Source: Porodaedalea pini (lineage: Eukaryota > Basidiomycota > Agaricomycetes > Hymenochaetales > Hymenochaetaceae). From it: DNA of 64,000 nt. A program made the translations under genes and the position numbers. The notes beneath the pieces are model-generated. The model made no database searches. It had not been told where the DNA came from and worked only from the letters and a program-made list of their open reading frames with translations. Positions 11,720 to 24,180 of the stretch are shown here, in pieces. Location of the stretch: the NCBI GenBank assembly GCA_002794775.1, contig NBAY01000004.1, positions 1,506,616-1,570,615 on the forward strand. Reading direction: 5' to 3'. How positions within the stretch are numbered: the stretch's first letter is position 1; the number at the start of each line of letters is the position of its first letter.

Positions 11720-13164
11720 TGTAGACTCTTTTGTGGACTGAACGGTTGACTCAAGGGCAAATTTATGTTCTTCCTAAGGGAGACTGTGGTAACTCAATAG
11801 TTGAGGAAGGACAATCAAATAGAATTAGAGTGATCAAATGTTCGAGACGGCAGCTCTACTGGTCCAGAGGCTTTACCAAAGCACTCAAATCTATCAGGAT
11901 CAAGCTTGCAATGTAGACTCTATAACTAGAGTGATGGAAATCTGAAGCTGGGGTAGGTGTAGAGTGGTAACAAGCTTCCCTGAGTGATTCAAATGTGTGG
12001 TTAGTACTTGTCAAGTGTTCAAATGCACTTGAAATGCACTCAAAACCTTCCGCACATATTCCAACATGCTCAAGCAGCTTCTCAGTAGGTAATAAATATG
12101 TGATGTGGTGGAGATAGATAGGTGTGATGCTCTGGTTGAGTGTGCCAGGCACTTGAAGCCTTGGGATACCAATTTCAAGTATATGTGGTGAATCAAATGC
12201 ACTGTTCAAGCAGTTGAGGAAGCTTGGTAGGACTGAGTAGAGATGATCTGAAGGTGTGAATGACTTATTAGATTTGGGGTGTGTGCTGTGGACTAAACTG
12301 GGGCTGTGTTCCCTTCTAGAACAAGTACAAAGGTGTGCACTATTTATACTCTAGGTGAAATGAGCTTGGTACCAAAAGTCGAGTGTATATACAAAGGTAG
12401 AGGAGTGTGTGCAGTGTGTGTCCAAGTCAGAATAGTCATGTGTTAGGGATGGAATGACTTGAGAACATGATAAATCATGAACTTGAAGGGGAATAATAGT
12501 TTGACATCAATGAAAAGACCAATGAAAACTAAGAAACTTATCATATGTGCTTCAAACAACTCTATTTGAACATCCCCAAGCATCCCCAAGGGTGTGATGG
12601 TGACACATGTGCATCATAAGAGTGATTGACAATGATAAATAACACTCAAACCACATGGAGAACATGAGGAACAATAGAATCTGGTTGTTTGAGCATAATT
12701 CATTGAGCAGTGATCGCTCAAGGCCTGTTCAAGCAACCCATGCTCAAATCCAATGCTTTCCCTGACCCCAATCGCATGATCTGGCTGCATTGCAAGTGTT
12801 CAAGCAAGTAAATGTAAAATGAAAAGAGTGCTTGAGTGCATATATAGTAGGATATGGGATGAATATAAAGGAAATGAAGCATTTGAGTGTGAATAGGAAG
12901 TGGTATAAGTGATTGAATGGGTGTATGAAGGCATTCAAATGTATTTCTGAGGTCACTAATAGATAAAATGAAAGTTTCAAAGGTATACTGACACTCAAAT
13001 GGGTGAGTGTGACCATTCAAGCACATGAAATGTGAAGTATAAGATAGAAAGTGATGAAACAAAGTGCTTGACTGTGTTTATGGGATTTGTATCTGTATAT
13101 TATAATAAATAAAGTGGGTGGTATACTGGGATGGCTGACGCTTAAGTATGAATCAAGCACTACA
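11720..13164 (-). repeat. D-family LTR, copy 1 (1,445 bp)
   Basis: In the sense direction (minus) it begins TGTAGTGCTTGATTC and ends GAGTCTACA. It aligns along its length with the plus-strand copy at 14437-15871 and the partial copy at 21295-22392. In the sense direction it is preceded by GGTCCCCCAAGGAGA, a likely polypurine tract, so it looks like a 3' LTR. Open frames inside it are not supported as genes. Confidence 0.8.
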
Positions 13165-14436
13165 TCTCCTTGGGGGACCCCCCAAAAAAGTAGTTTGTGT
13201 GGGAGAAAGGGGAACAGAAAAGGTGTTGAAGAAAAGGTGTTAAAGAGGAAGAGACATAACTAGAGGAGCCATGGCAGCAAGCACTGTCTCTAGTTGGCAG
13301 GTGTGAGCCTGAAGAGGTGCTCTCACACAGGGCACATAGTCCAGGTGCCAAGGAAGGACAGCAATTGACATGAGAGTGTAGTAACAGGTGTGGTGGCAAG
13401 CAGGCTTGATACAGTTCAAGGCAAGTTCGCTGGCAACATAGTGTAGTTCACCGATGACAGCATGAGATGGGATGTGGTTGGAAAGGTGAAGTCATTAAAA
13501 GAGGATATGAGTGGCAGCATTGATCATAAGTCCATGCTTGAAGAGACCCTGCCATTGTTGTTTGTGTACTCCTGTGTGGTGGAGGAGGTCATTGACCATC
13601 AGCAAGCAGCCATACTTATCATTGAAGGTAATAATGAAGTGGATGAGCCAGTGGTGGACATTGGCAAGGTTGTCTGAGGCACACAGGTGAGAGACAACAT
13701 CTGGGACTGAATGGTGAGAGCCAGACAATAAGACCTGAGAGTGCCTAGGCGAGTGGTGCATGGTCAATGAGAGTGAATGAATGTTCAAAAGGTAGAAAAT
13801 GTGACAAAAGAGATGAAGAAAGAAGAGAGTAGGATCAGAGATGGAGAATATAGAAAGAAAAACTACTCTCCCCCTTCAAAGGTGGGAAAGTGAAGTTTAA
13901 GTAGTAGATATGAAACAGATTATGTGAGAGGAATGATAAGGCCAAAAGGGGTACTGGAGATGGAGAATGGAGAGACTTCGAGAAAAGGAGAAAAGGAATG
14001 AGGGGACTAATAAGACGTAATGATGGTATATGAGGCAGAATGATAGAGGGGTGATATGAGAGATTAATTAGAAAGGTATTCAAGCTTGCCATCATCAAGG
14101 GATGAGAGAGGGCTAGGTAACTGGTGTGAAGCAGTTAGATCAAGTGTGCATTTGAAGTCAGAGAACAGGTTGGATAAGATGAGCCATTGGACCTGGCAAT
14201 CCAGTTGTGCGGTGGAATTGCAGAGTATGACATCAAGAGCAACCACTTGTTCATTTAGTTCAGAAAGCAGTTTGTGGGTGCATTGGATGTGTTCAAAGAT
14301 CAAAAGATTGACGTGTTTATACAAGATGGACACAGATTCAGCAGCCTGAATGGACAGGTAAGTATCCTTGAGTTCTTGGCGGAGAGTGTTGAGCTGTGTA
14401 TAGGTCTGTATAGCGTGCTTGATAGACTCGACACAG
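13165..14436. other. Unassigned segment between two inverted D LTRs
   Basis: About 1.27 kb. On the minus strand it ends in a polypurine-like tract next to LTR D1, so at least its left part is probably internal sequence of a D element. A second tract, GAAGGGGGAGAG (minus, near 13870), looks like another retrotransposon 3' end (frame reading FPPLKGE). Minus frames 13495-13788 and 14064-14333 are open for 97 and 89 codons, but I do not recognise them. Confidence 0.4.
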
Positions 14437-15871
14437 TGTAGTGCTCGATTCGCACTTAGGCATCAGCCATCCCAGCATACCACCCACTTTATTTATTATA
14501 ATATACAGACAAAAACCCCATAAACACAGTTGAGCACTTTGTTGTATCAAGTTCTATCTTATACTTTGCATTCTGTGTGCTCGAATGGTCACACTCACCC
14601 ATTTGAGCATCAGTATACCTTCAAATCTTTCATATTATCTCTTAGTGGCCTCAGAAATACCTTCATACACCCATTCGGATGCTTATACCACTTCCTATTT
14701 GCACTCGAACACTTCGTTTCCTTTATATTCATCCCATATCCTGCTATACATGCACTTGAGCACTCTATCCACTTTACATTCACTTGTTCAAACACTCATA
14801 ATGCTGCCAGATCACATGATTGGGGTCAGGGAAAGCATTGGATTTGAGCATGGGTCACTCAAATGGGTCTTGGGCTGTTGACACTCAATGTATCATGCCT
14901 AAATGACTGGATTCTGTTATTCCTTATGTTCTCCATGTAGTTTGAGTGTTATTTATCATTGTCTATCACTTCTATGATGTGCATGCATCACCATCATGCC
15001 CTTGGAGACATTTGGGGACATTCAAATAGAGTTGTTTAGAGCATGCATGATAAGTTTCTTGGTTTTCATTGGTCTTTTCATTGATGTTGAACCATTATTC
15101 CTCTTCAAGTTCATGATTTATCATGTTCTTGAGTCATTCCATCCCTAACACATGACTATTCTGACTCAGACACACACTCCACACACTCCTCTACCTCCAT
15201 ATGTATGCTTGACTTTGGTACTGAGCTCATTTTGCCTATGGTATAAATAGTGCACACCTTTGTACTCATTCTGTAGAGGGAATACAGCCCCAGTTCACTC
15301 CCCAGTACATATTTCGGATCCCATAAGTCGTTTGCACCTTCAGATCATCTCTGCTCAGTTCTACCAAGCTTCCTCAACCACTCAAACAGTGCATTCGACT
15401 CACCACATATGTTCAAAATCAGTATCCTAAGGCTTTGAGCACCAGACACACCCAATAGGGGATTGTACCTGCATATCTCCACTGTGTCACATGTTCGCTA
15501 CCTACTAAGAAGGTGCTTGAGCATGTTAGAATATGTGTGAAGGGTTTTGAGCACATTTTTGAGTGCATTTGAACACTCAATGAGTGCCAACTGCAGATTA
15601 AAATCACCCAGGGAAGCTTTATACAGCTCTGCACCTACTTCAACTTCAGATTTCAATTGTTCTAGTCACAGAGTCTGCATTGGGAGCTCAATTCTGACAG
15701 ATTTGAGCACTTTGACAAAGCCTCTGGACCAGTAGAGCCCCTGTCTCGAATGTTCAATCACCCCATTTCTATTTGACTGTCCTTCCTCAACTATCAAGTC
15801 ACTGCAGTCTCCCTTGGGAAGAATATAGATTTGCCCTCAAGTTGACCATACGGTCTACAAAAGAGTCTACA
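14437..15871 (+). repeat. D-family LTR, copy 2 (1,435 bp)
   Basis: It runs TGTAGTGCTCGATTC...GAGTCTACA. TATA-like GGTATAAATAG lies at 15239-15249. It is followed by TCGTGATAGCAG, which resembles a primer-binding site for initiator-Met tRNA (family pattern TGGTAGCAG), so it may be a 5' LTR. Confidence 0.8.
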
Positions 15872-17203
15872 TCGTGATAGCAGTGTGCTTTGAGCTTGTT
15901 CTGGAGTGTGCTGATTTGTACTTTGTCTTTGAGCATTTGCTGTTCAAGGTAGCTGCATTGGTCATTGATGTTCTCATACTTGGCATCAAGGAAATTGATA
16001 TTGTGCTGGAAGAGGGCATGCTGGATATAAATATTTTCTTGGTCCTGAGAGTGCTCATGATAGAACTGTTGTAATTCAAAGAGCTCCTGAAGGTAGGTTG
16101 GTTAGATGAAGCTGACAGAGATGGCAGTGTGGAGTTGAGTCATAGCAAGAGTGGTGTGAACTGCAGGCTCATCTTCTACCTTGATATGATGAAGGGCTTT
16201 CTGTATGAGAGTAGCTGTATGTATCTAGTCGAGTGTACTCAATTCACAGGAGATTGAGATGTACATGGTGCAGAATTGGGGCCAAGTGACTCTGGATAGT
16301 AGTAGGGATGTGCAGAGCTGCTCCTAAGTCAGGAGGGGCAGAGATGCATACATGATGTATATGAGCATTGAGTCCATTGTGCTCAGTTGTGGAAATGAAA
16401 ATAGCAGCTTGTATGCAAATTCAGTGAATGATACCCCTGTAGTGAAAGGGATGCACTGTGTTTGAGCATGTGGTGAGAGCTTGCGAGGTTTGAAATCTGT
16501 CTCTTGAGGAGGAGGGAGAAGAAGAGCTTGTCCTCAAAGGATGGGAGAGCAAGGTGAAATAAAATCCATAGTGTTCAAGAGTGTTTGAATGTTACAGTGG
16601 GATGACCTGGAGTGTAATGTGGGCTGTCTGTCTCCCTCAAGGCTGCAGGCAGGAGTCATATATGTGGTCTGGGTGTGAGCAGTAAATAAAATTGGAGCAT
16701 ATGTCTGATTGTCAAGCATGCTTGAGAGTAATTTAGGTTGATCCATGTGTTCGAGTATGAAATTCAATGATGTTCCCTAGTTGGATGGACTATATTTTCC
16801 AGTTGGCTGAGGATGGGAGAACTGAGTAAGGTTGCTGAATAGTATGCAAGATTGATGAGTATATAGATGGACTGAATGTGAGGGTGGTAGTGACTATAGG
16901 GAAGAGTATATGTGCATTTGAGTGCATTGGAAACATGAGTGAGATGATGAAATATATGGAGAAGTGCTGAGGGGATAAGCACCAGGGGGAGAAGCTCAGA
17001 GATGAAAGAAGTGTAGGGTTCAGACCGAATAGGCATGTACTCGAAGTCAAAGTACAGATCGACAGTTGGATTTATGTGATTAAATTTTTGGCTTAGTAAT
17101 GAGGGTACAGAGTGGTTTGGTTCCAGCAGAGCTTATGATATGTAACAAAGAAGTCAAACCACAGGCTGCAATATTGAATGTTCAACTGTTCATGTCATCA
17201 CTC
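15872..17203. other. Probable D-element internal remnant, no recognisable gene
   Basis: About 1.3 kb between LTR D2 and the B-element LTR. Open frames are short (at most 90 codons) and low in complexity. I see no catalytic motif and no repeat shared with the rest of the window. Confidence 0.35.
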
Positions 17204-20200
17204 TGTTAGCGACAGACTACAGATACACAAGAGGTAACCGGGTCATGCAAAACTCAGTCAGAGGGAGGGAGGAGGGAGAGAGCAGTGAGCCAGAGGAGCT
17301 GACACAGCACAAGGATAAGGGACAGCTTCTGGATGTAGCCAGGTAGAATTGACCAAGTCAAAACTAAGGGATAAGTACAGGAGGACTACCTACTTATATA
17401 CCCTTCAGAGGCTGCACACGGACCAGGGAATTAGCTACTATATAAGGATAGATGAAAGAACATCATAGAACTTCATAGAACAATAGTGTCATAGGATCAG
17501 TCAGTGAGTGATGAGAGTGTGGGAAAAGGATATAATGGGTATGAGTAAGCTAAAATAAGTGTGATTAGTAATGAATGGATAAGATATGATAAGATAAGAT
17601 AGCAGAAAATGATAAAAAATGAAAATAATTAAATTATCCATGACATGACCCTCTCCTTCAAGGCAAGCGTCACAATTGCCCATGTTCCCTACCCTGGAAC
17701 TTACTGGCCCACCACTGTGCCACTCCTTTCTGTCTCTCAGGCTCCATCATCTCAAATACAGGTTGGAACTTTAGCTGCGACATTTCCAAGGTGTTAAGGA
17801 TACGAGGGGCACTGGGAGTTGACTTATGAAAGTTATAGATGGCTTTTTGAGAGTTTGTCAAATTCTCAATCAGTTCCCAGGTGTGTTCTTCATTTGGGTA
17901 TCCTTTCCAGTGTATAAGGTATTTGAGCTTTCCTTGTACTAGCTTGGAGTCGACAACCTTTTTTACCTCATATTCTGGCATATCATTAATGATCTCAGGC
18001 AGGGGTGGAGGATCTCGCTTCTGCAATGTATACTGCAGCTCATTGTATGGAGAGAGAAGCACTTCGTTGAAAACTAGATAGACTTTCTTCCATGTATGTG
18101 GAAGTTTAAGCCTATATGCTGATGTGCCGATTTTCTTTTCAATGACGAAAGGCCCATAGCATTTGTCCCCCAGCTTCTTCATAGGGTGATCTGTCTTTAA
18201 GTTAGTTCCTTCAAGCATGACCTTATCCCTGGGTTTATACTTGATGGGTTCTCCCTTTGTCCTGTCGTAGAAGTGTTTCATAATTTCAGCCGCATGCTTC
18301 AATGCCGATTCAGTCTCCTCCCTGATCTTGGCCATTCAGTCAGCAAACTGCTTGGCAAACTCATTGGTCAATTCATGTCTAGGATTTGTGCCCTTGTACA
18401 GGTGTCTCCCATGGTTGACAAAGAAGGGTGACAATCCTGTTGATGTTTGCTCTTTGTCATTGTACACGAATTCTGCTAGCACAAGCCATTCTGTCCAGTC
18501 CGACTGATGGTGGTTAACAAAGAGATAAAGGTACTGTTCAATCTCTTGGTTTATCTGTTCTGTCTGACCATCCATCTGTGGGTGATATGCTGTTGATGGG
18601 TTTCCCTCAATGCCCAATAACTGTTATAGCTCATTTATGAATTTGGACTCAAACTGTGATCCTTGGTCATGAATAAACTTGTGCAGTATGCTGTGTAGCC
18701 TGAAGACATGGTCCCAATAGAGCCTTGCCATTCCTTTTGACGTTATGCTCACCAAGGTAGGGATCACATGCACCTGTTTACTGAACCTGTTGACGAAGAC
18801 ACAAATTGTGTTATACCCATTGGACTCAGGAAGTTCACCAATCAGGTCTGCCATGACAATTTCCCAAGGACCTTTCAGGATCTCATTCAGATTCAGAGGA
18901 TTATGTGGTTTTACTCGGTGTGCCTTGGTATATTGGCACACATCACATCCCTTGACATACATTCAAACATCTCATTGGATTCCCGGCCACCAGTAGTTGT
19001 GTGTGATCAACTTGTAGGTCTTATAGCATCCTGGGTATCCTGTGAGTGTACTGTCATGGTGGTTTCGAATGATGTCTTCTTGGAGTTTATGGTCTTTGGG
19101 CATGTAGATCCTGTCCTTCCATGTCAACAACCCTTCTTCCTGTTCATCCCACTCTTGCTCCTTCCTTCCTAACACCTTCACAACTGCCATATCCCTATTG
19201 TTTCATACCCTCTTAATTCATTTAATGAAGTCTGCATCTAGTGCTTCTAGCAGTGTTTCATTTACAAATAGGTCCGGCTTGAGCAAAATGATGTTGATAT
19301 TGTCATTCTCCCCCCTCTCATGGTCCGCTCATCTCGAGAGGAGGTCAGCCTTAGTCATCAGGGCACCTGGTTTATGGAACAGTTTGAAGTTGTAGTCTGC
19401 TAACTCCTATAGCCATCTCGCTTGTTGGTGGTTAATCTTCTGGGGTTTTTGGAAATACTGGAGGTTGAGGTGATCTGACCAGATTTTGAAAGTTTGCGTC
19501 ACTCCCAGAAGATATTGTTGCCAGTCATCTAGTGCACATATGATCACGAACATCTCTTTGTCATAGATTTCATAAAATTGTGCTCTACTTGGCTAAGCGC
19601 TTGCGATCAGTATGCAATTGGATGCCAATTTCCATCAATGAGTTGGGACAGAATGGCGCCATTGGCAAAATGTGATGAATCGGCCTCCACCCAAAATTGA
19701 CCGCCATCAGTAGGTACTGCAAGTATGGGTTCCTCACAGAGCTTCTGCTTCAGATGTTCAAAGGCCTCCTGTTGCTCCACCTCCCACTTCCACTCTACGT
19801 CTCTGGTTAACACTGTCAAGGGCTTCATGTAGTGACTGAACACTAGGATAAAGCGGTGGTAGTAGTTGCAGAAGCCAAGGAAAGACTATAGTTCTTTCTT
19901 GTTCTTAGGAACTCACCAATCTTTTATGCCTGCCACTTTGGCTGGATCCATGCAAATCATTCCATTGCCGAGGATATGCCCAAGATAGTTCACGGTCTCT
20001 TGAGTGAAACTGCACTTTTCTGGCTTTAAGAATAGCTTGTTTGCTCGCAACACTTCCAGGACTTGTCAGACGAGTTTGTCATGATGTTCACGAGTATGTG
20101 TGAAGATCAGAATGTCATCCATGTAGACTATTATGTGTCCATCATTGACAAGTTCTTGGAAGATCTCGTTCATGAATCCTTGGAATGTTGCCAGTGAGTT

Positions 20201-21294
20201 TGTGAGACCGAAGAACATGACCATTGGTTCGAATAGACCGCAGTTTGTCCTGAAGGCAGCTTTGTACTTGTCACCCTCTTGAATCCAAATGTTATTGTAA
20301 CCCCAGCATATGTCAAGCTTCGTGAAGAATTTTGCCTGCTTTGTTTTGTCAATGAGCTCTTGGATTAGAGGTAATGGGTATTTGTTCTTAACCATCATCT
20401 TGTTGAGCCTGTGATAATCCTGTACAGGACAAAGCTTGCCATCCTTCTTTTTGATGAAGAAGAAGGGGGATGCCATCTCAGATTGAGAGTTGTGAATATG
20501 GCCAGTTCTCAGGTTTTCAGTGAGGAATTCGTCGAGTGCCACCTGTTCTGATGGACTGAGCAGGTAGATTTTACAATCAGAGAGCTTCAAACCTGGTTTG
20601 AGTTTGATAGCGTGATCCCAAGGGCATCTCTCTGGTAACTGATCAAATTCCTATTCACTGAAGATGTTTGCAAACTCTTTTACGTAGTCTGGTACTTCCT
20701 TGAGTGACTGTTGCCTGACCTTTAGCGCTTTCCTCAGATTGGATTTAATGTACCTGTCCCAATCAAAGAGAAAGAGCTGATCGCCATCTCCAAGTTCCAC
20801 TAGATCAAGGTTTTCATTGGGGTCTGCATCAATGTCCTCTAGACTACGGATATAGCCGCATACATTGGGGCATCAATTGAATTCAATCATAGACTTTTGC
20901 CAGTTGATGTTGGGATTGTGCAGCTTTAACCATTCATGTCTGATGAACACATCTGTTTTCCCTAGATCTGTGACTGTGAAGTGGATGCACTCTGAATGAT
21001 CCTTAATTGTCATGCGCATTTCCATGAATTCTGTGATTGAACCATCCTTATTGAGTGTGCCATCAGCATTATAAACTTGGATCAGGATGGGTGTCTTTTT
21101 TGTCCTGATCTGATGCTTTTTGATGAAGGATTGGTTGATACACAAGCCAGTGCAGCTACTGTCCAGTAATGCATCTATCCTGAACTGATTACCAGTGTCA
21201 GTCATTTGAAGAAGAATGGGTACCATGAACTGTTGCCCCTGAGACCCTCTTATGAACTGTTTCAGACTCCTCAGGTCCCTAACAGCTGCCACAG
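17204..21294 (-). mobile_element. Element B: chromodomain Ty3/gypsy, 5'-truncated
   Basis: It carries a 442 bp 3' LTR (17204-17645, TGTTAGC...ATGACA forward, close to family A), followed inward by the polypurine tract and a full-length but mutated pol up to the protease. The 5' end (gag and 5' LTR) is missing at 21294, where LTR D3 starts. It is the best-preserved A/B-type pol in the window. Confidence 0.88.
17670..21292 (-). pseudogene. Element B Pol: protease, RT, RNase H, integrase, chromodomain
   Basis: Sense order on the minus strand follows. The protease is 20873-21292 (LLDSSCTG, where DSG would be usual). RT is 20066-20590 (FFFIKKKDGKL, LDICWGYNNI, FFGLTNSLATFQ, catalytic YMDDIL). RNase H is 19607-19843 (VEADSSHFANGA). 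The integrase zinc finger is near 18960 (CDVCQ), and the core is 18336-18962 (DLIGELP, FIHDQGSQF, YHPQMDG). The last open frame, 17670-18335 (221 aa), has the GPY module (YGPFVIEKK) and chromodomain (LIHWKGYPNEE). The stops between the blocks show that it is inactive, although individual motifs are intact. Confidence 0.88.
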
Positions 21295-22392
21295 TGTAGC
21301 GCTCGATTCGTGCTTAGGCGTCAGCCATCCCAGCATACCACCCGCTTTATTTATTATTATATACAGATACAAACCCCATAAACACAGTCAAGCACTTTGT
21401 TTCATCACTGTCTATCTTACACTTCGCATTTCACGTGCTCGAATGGTCACACTCGGCCATTTGAGTGTCAATATACCTTTGAAGCTCTCATATTATCCCT
21501 TAGTAACCTCATAAATACCTTCGAATGCTTTCATACACCCATTCTAACACTCATACCACTTCCTATTCACACTCGAACACATCATTTCCTTTATATTCAT
21601 TCCATATCCCACTATATACGTGCTCAAGCACTCTTTCCACTTCATATTCACTCGTTTGAATGCTTGTAGCACAGCCGGATCATGCATTTTGGGACAGGGA
21701 AAGCATGGTATGTGAGCATGGGTTGCTCAAACAGTTCTCGGGCCATCGATGGTCAATGTATCACGCTCAAATGACCAGATTCCGTCTTTCCCTGGGTTCT
21801 CCATGTGGTTCGAGCATTATTTATCATTGTCTATCACTCCCATGATGTGCATTCATTGCCATCATGCCCTTAGGGATGTTCAGGGACATTCAAACAGAGT
21901 TGTTTAGAGCATACATGATAAGTTGCTTGGTTTCATTGGTCTCTTCATTGATGTCGAATCATTATTCCCCTTCGAGTCCATGGTTTATCATGTTCTTGAG
22001 TCATTTCATCCCTAACACATGATTATTCTGACTTGTTCACACACTGCACACACTCTCCTACCTCCGTATGTACATTCGACTTTGGTACCGAGCTCGTTTC
22101 GCCTACAGTATAAATAGTGCACACCTTTGTACTCATTCTACAGAGGGAATACAGCCCCCAGTTCACTCCACAGTACACATTTCGAGTCCCATAAGTCATC
22201 TGCACCTTCAGATCGTCTCTACTCAGCTCTATCAAACCTCCTCGACCACTTGAACAGCGTGTTTGATTTGGCACATACACTCGAAGTCGATATTTCAAGC
22301 CTTCAAGCCCCAGGCACACCCAACAGGGTACCATAACTGCATATCCCCATCGCCCTACACATTTGTTATCTACTAAGGAGCCACTTGAGCGT
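21295..22392 (+). repeat. D-family LTR, copy 3 (truncated at its 3' end)
   Basis: It begins TGTAGCGCTCGATTCG and follows copy 2 up to the equivalent of its position 15520, where E-family LTR TGTAACACC starts. A TATA-like AGTATAAATAG lies near 22107. Confidence 0.8.
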
Positions 22393-23487
22393 TGTAACAC
22401 CAACCGGTTTGTTGGGCACGGAACGAGCGGAATGCACACGATGTACGTCACAAAGTCGAAGAGCCTCGACTCGGCAATCGAGCGAAGCAGTACACCCAGA
22501 TCAGTGGAGATTACCTGAACACAGAATGCACGCAATGACCAGATCACACGCATCAGCTACTTGGACTGACCCCGGTGCACTTATCTGTGTGTGTGTCCTC
22601 TCGACCCTGCCAAAGGTTTGTTCATTTGCCTTTGTCTAATGAACATGCGCCAGCCCGGCATTGGTCATTCCGGCTCCATACAAAGGATCCCAAAGCTCAC
22701 CGACGCTACACCAAGTCAACATGTGCCGTCCCCGCCTTTCAGTAGTTTGGATCGTGGAGCCACTCAAAGGAACACTCAGGAGGCTCAGTGGTAGGACAAT
22801 AGAGGACTTGTCTTATTTTATTTTGCCTTTCATGTTTACGCAGGACACTTGTTTAGTATTTATAGAGCGCCGGATGTTGTAGATAGAACAGCAATTCCAC
22901 CCCTGAGTTTTGATGCCTAACTTTGTGTGATATCTCTCAGGACGGTCTCTAGGTACTCCTCAGAGCCTTAGTGACTCGAATCGCTCACCTCGACTTCATT
23001 TTATTCGCGTTGCACTCGTTGCGCTCGTTCCGTCTGTTCTGTCTTTGCCTTGTTCCGCTTCATTCTTGTTACCTCGACTTCGCTCCCTCTCGTCTCTTAT
23101 CTTCTGATTTAAGTCCCGTATCTCGCCCTGCTCTCTGGTACTCCAGACGATGTCTGTTGAGCACAGGGACTAGCCGTCCATCCCGAGGACAATCCCGCTC
23201 TGAGAAATCGCACTAGTATTAGCACATCTCCATGTCTTCTGACACAGCCACCAACAATCCCCCACACATCTCGAATGCTCCACCGGCGCTATGCTTTGAA
23301 CACTTCCCTACTAGTACGCTTCGCCAACTCCGTTGCCCCTGACACACCGGAACGCACGCAACCCAAACCCTGTGATCCAGAACCCATGGAACTTGACCGG
23401 AACGAGGGTATTGACCCACTAGACACGTCTCCCTCGAACTCATTCATCTGATTCCCATTCACTGACAACCGGAACTCAGTATTATCA
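22393..23487 (+). repeat. 5' LTR of element E (1,095 bp)
   Basis: It runs TGTAACACC...GTATTATCA. A TATA-like TATTTATAGAG lies at 22858. Two bases after it, TGGAGCCCACC may be the primer-binding site. It is rich in 9-bp-period GGAAC/GTTCC motifs (22418-22435, 22525-22555, 23009-23075, 23347-23410). Confidence 0.88.
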
Positions 23488-23964
23488 AGTGGAGCCCACC
23501 ATGAGGGGCTTTCAATCATGTCACGTTCAGGTTGCCCACCGAATAAGTGGATTCTAGCCAGGCTGGAACGTGAAGCCAGAGAAGCACAGATTCAATCAAC
23601 AGACTCAGGTGAAGAAGAAACCATTGACTGCATCTTATCATCTGATCCACACAGGTCAGAGGATCTCGATGATCACTCCCCTTCACCTCCATCTTCAGCA
23701 GTCCAAGCCTCGGTATCAGAAGACTCATCAAACTTTCCGTCATCGTTTCCGTCTACGATCTCATCCCCGTTCTCGTTTCTCGGCTCGAATTTACCTCCGA
23801 CATCAGCAGAACCATCCACTCCACAGTCCACCTCAGAATCCCGATCCCCGACCGATTCCCAGCAGTCCACCTCGCCGCCAGGAAGCCCTACTCTTCGTCT
23901 ATCGCATCTACAGTTTCCTTCATCCAGTCCCGCCACGGTATTCTCTTCCCCAGTCATTCCATCC

Positions 23965-24180
23965 GTTCCGTCCGATCTGTCCATTCCGTCCGATCTGTCC
24001 GTTCCGTCCGATCTGTCCGTTCCGTCCGATCTGTCCGTTCCGTCCGATCTGTCCGTTCCGTCCGATCTGTCCGTTCCGTCCGATCTGTCCGTTCCGTCCG
24101 ATCTGTCCGTTCCGTCCGATCTGTCCGTTCCGTCCGATCTGTCCGTTCCGTCCGATCTGTCCGTTCCGTCCAACCCATCC
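23965..24180 (+). repeat. 18-bp coding minisatellite in E gag (11 units plus a degenerate 12th)
   Basis: The unit is GTTCCGTCCGATCTGTCC, encoding VPSDLS. Ten of the eleven full units are identical; unit 2 starts with A. Each unit is two 9-mers (GTTCCGTCC and GATCTGTCC), matching the 9-bp period seen elsewhere in the element. The repeat opens all six frames, which creates spurious long reading frames on both strands. Confidence 0.97.

Noticed and set aside
12718..13062. 114-aa frame rich in Phe, His and Leu
   Set aside because: It lies inside LTR D1, is not kept in copies D2 and D3, and is AT-biased low complexity.
23965..24180. CRISPR-like array
   Set aside because: The 18-bp units are directly contiguous with no spacers, lie in a coding frame, and the genome is eukaryotic.
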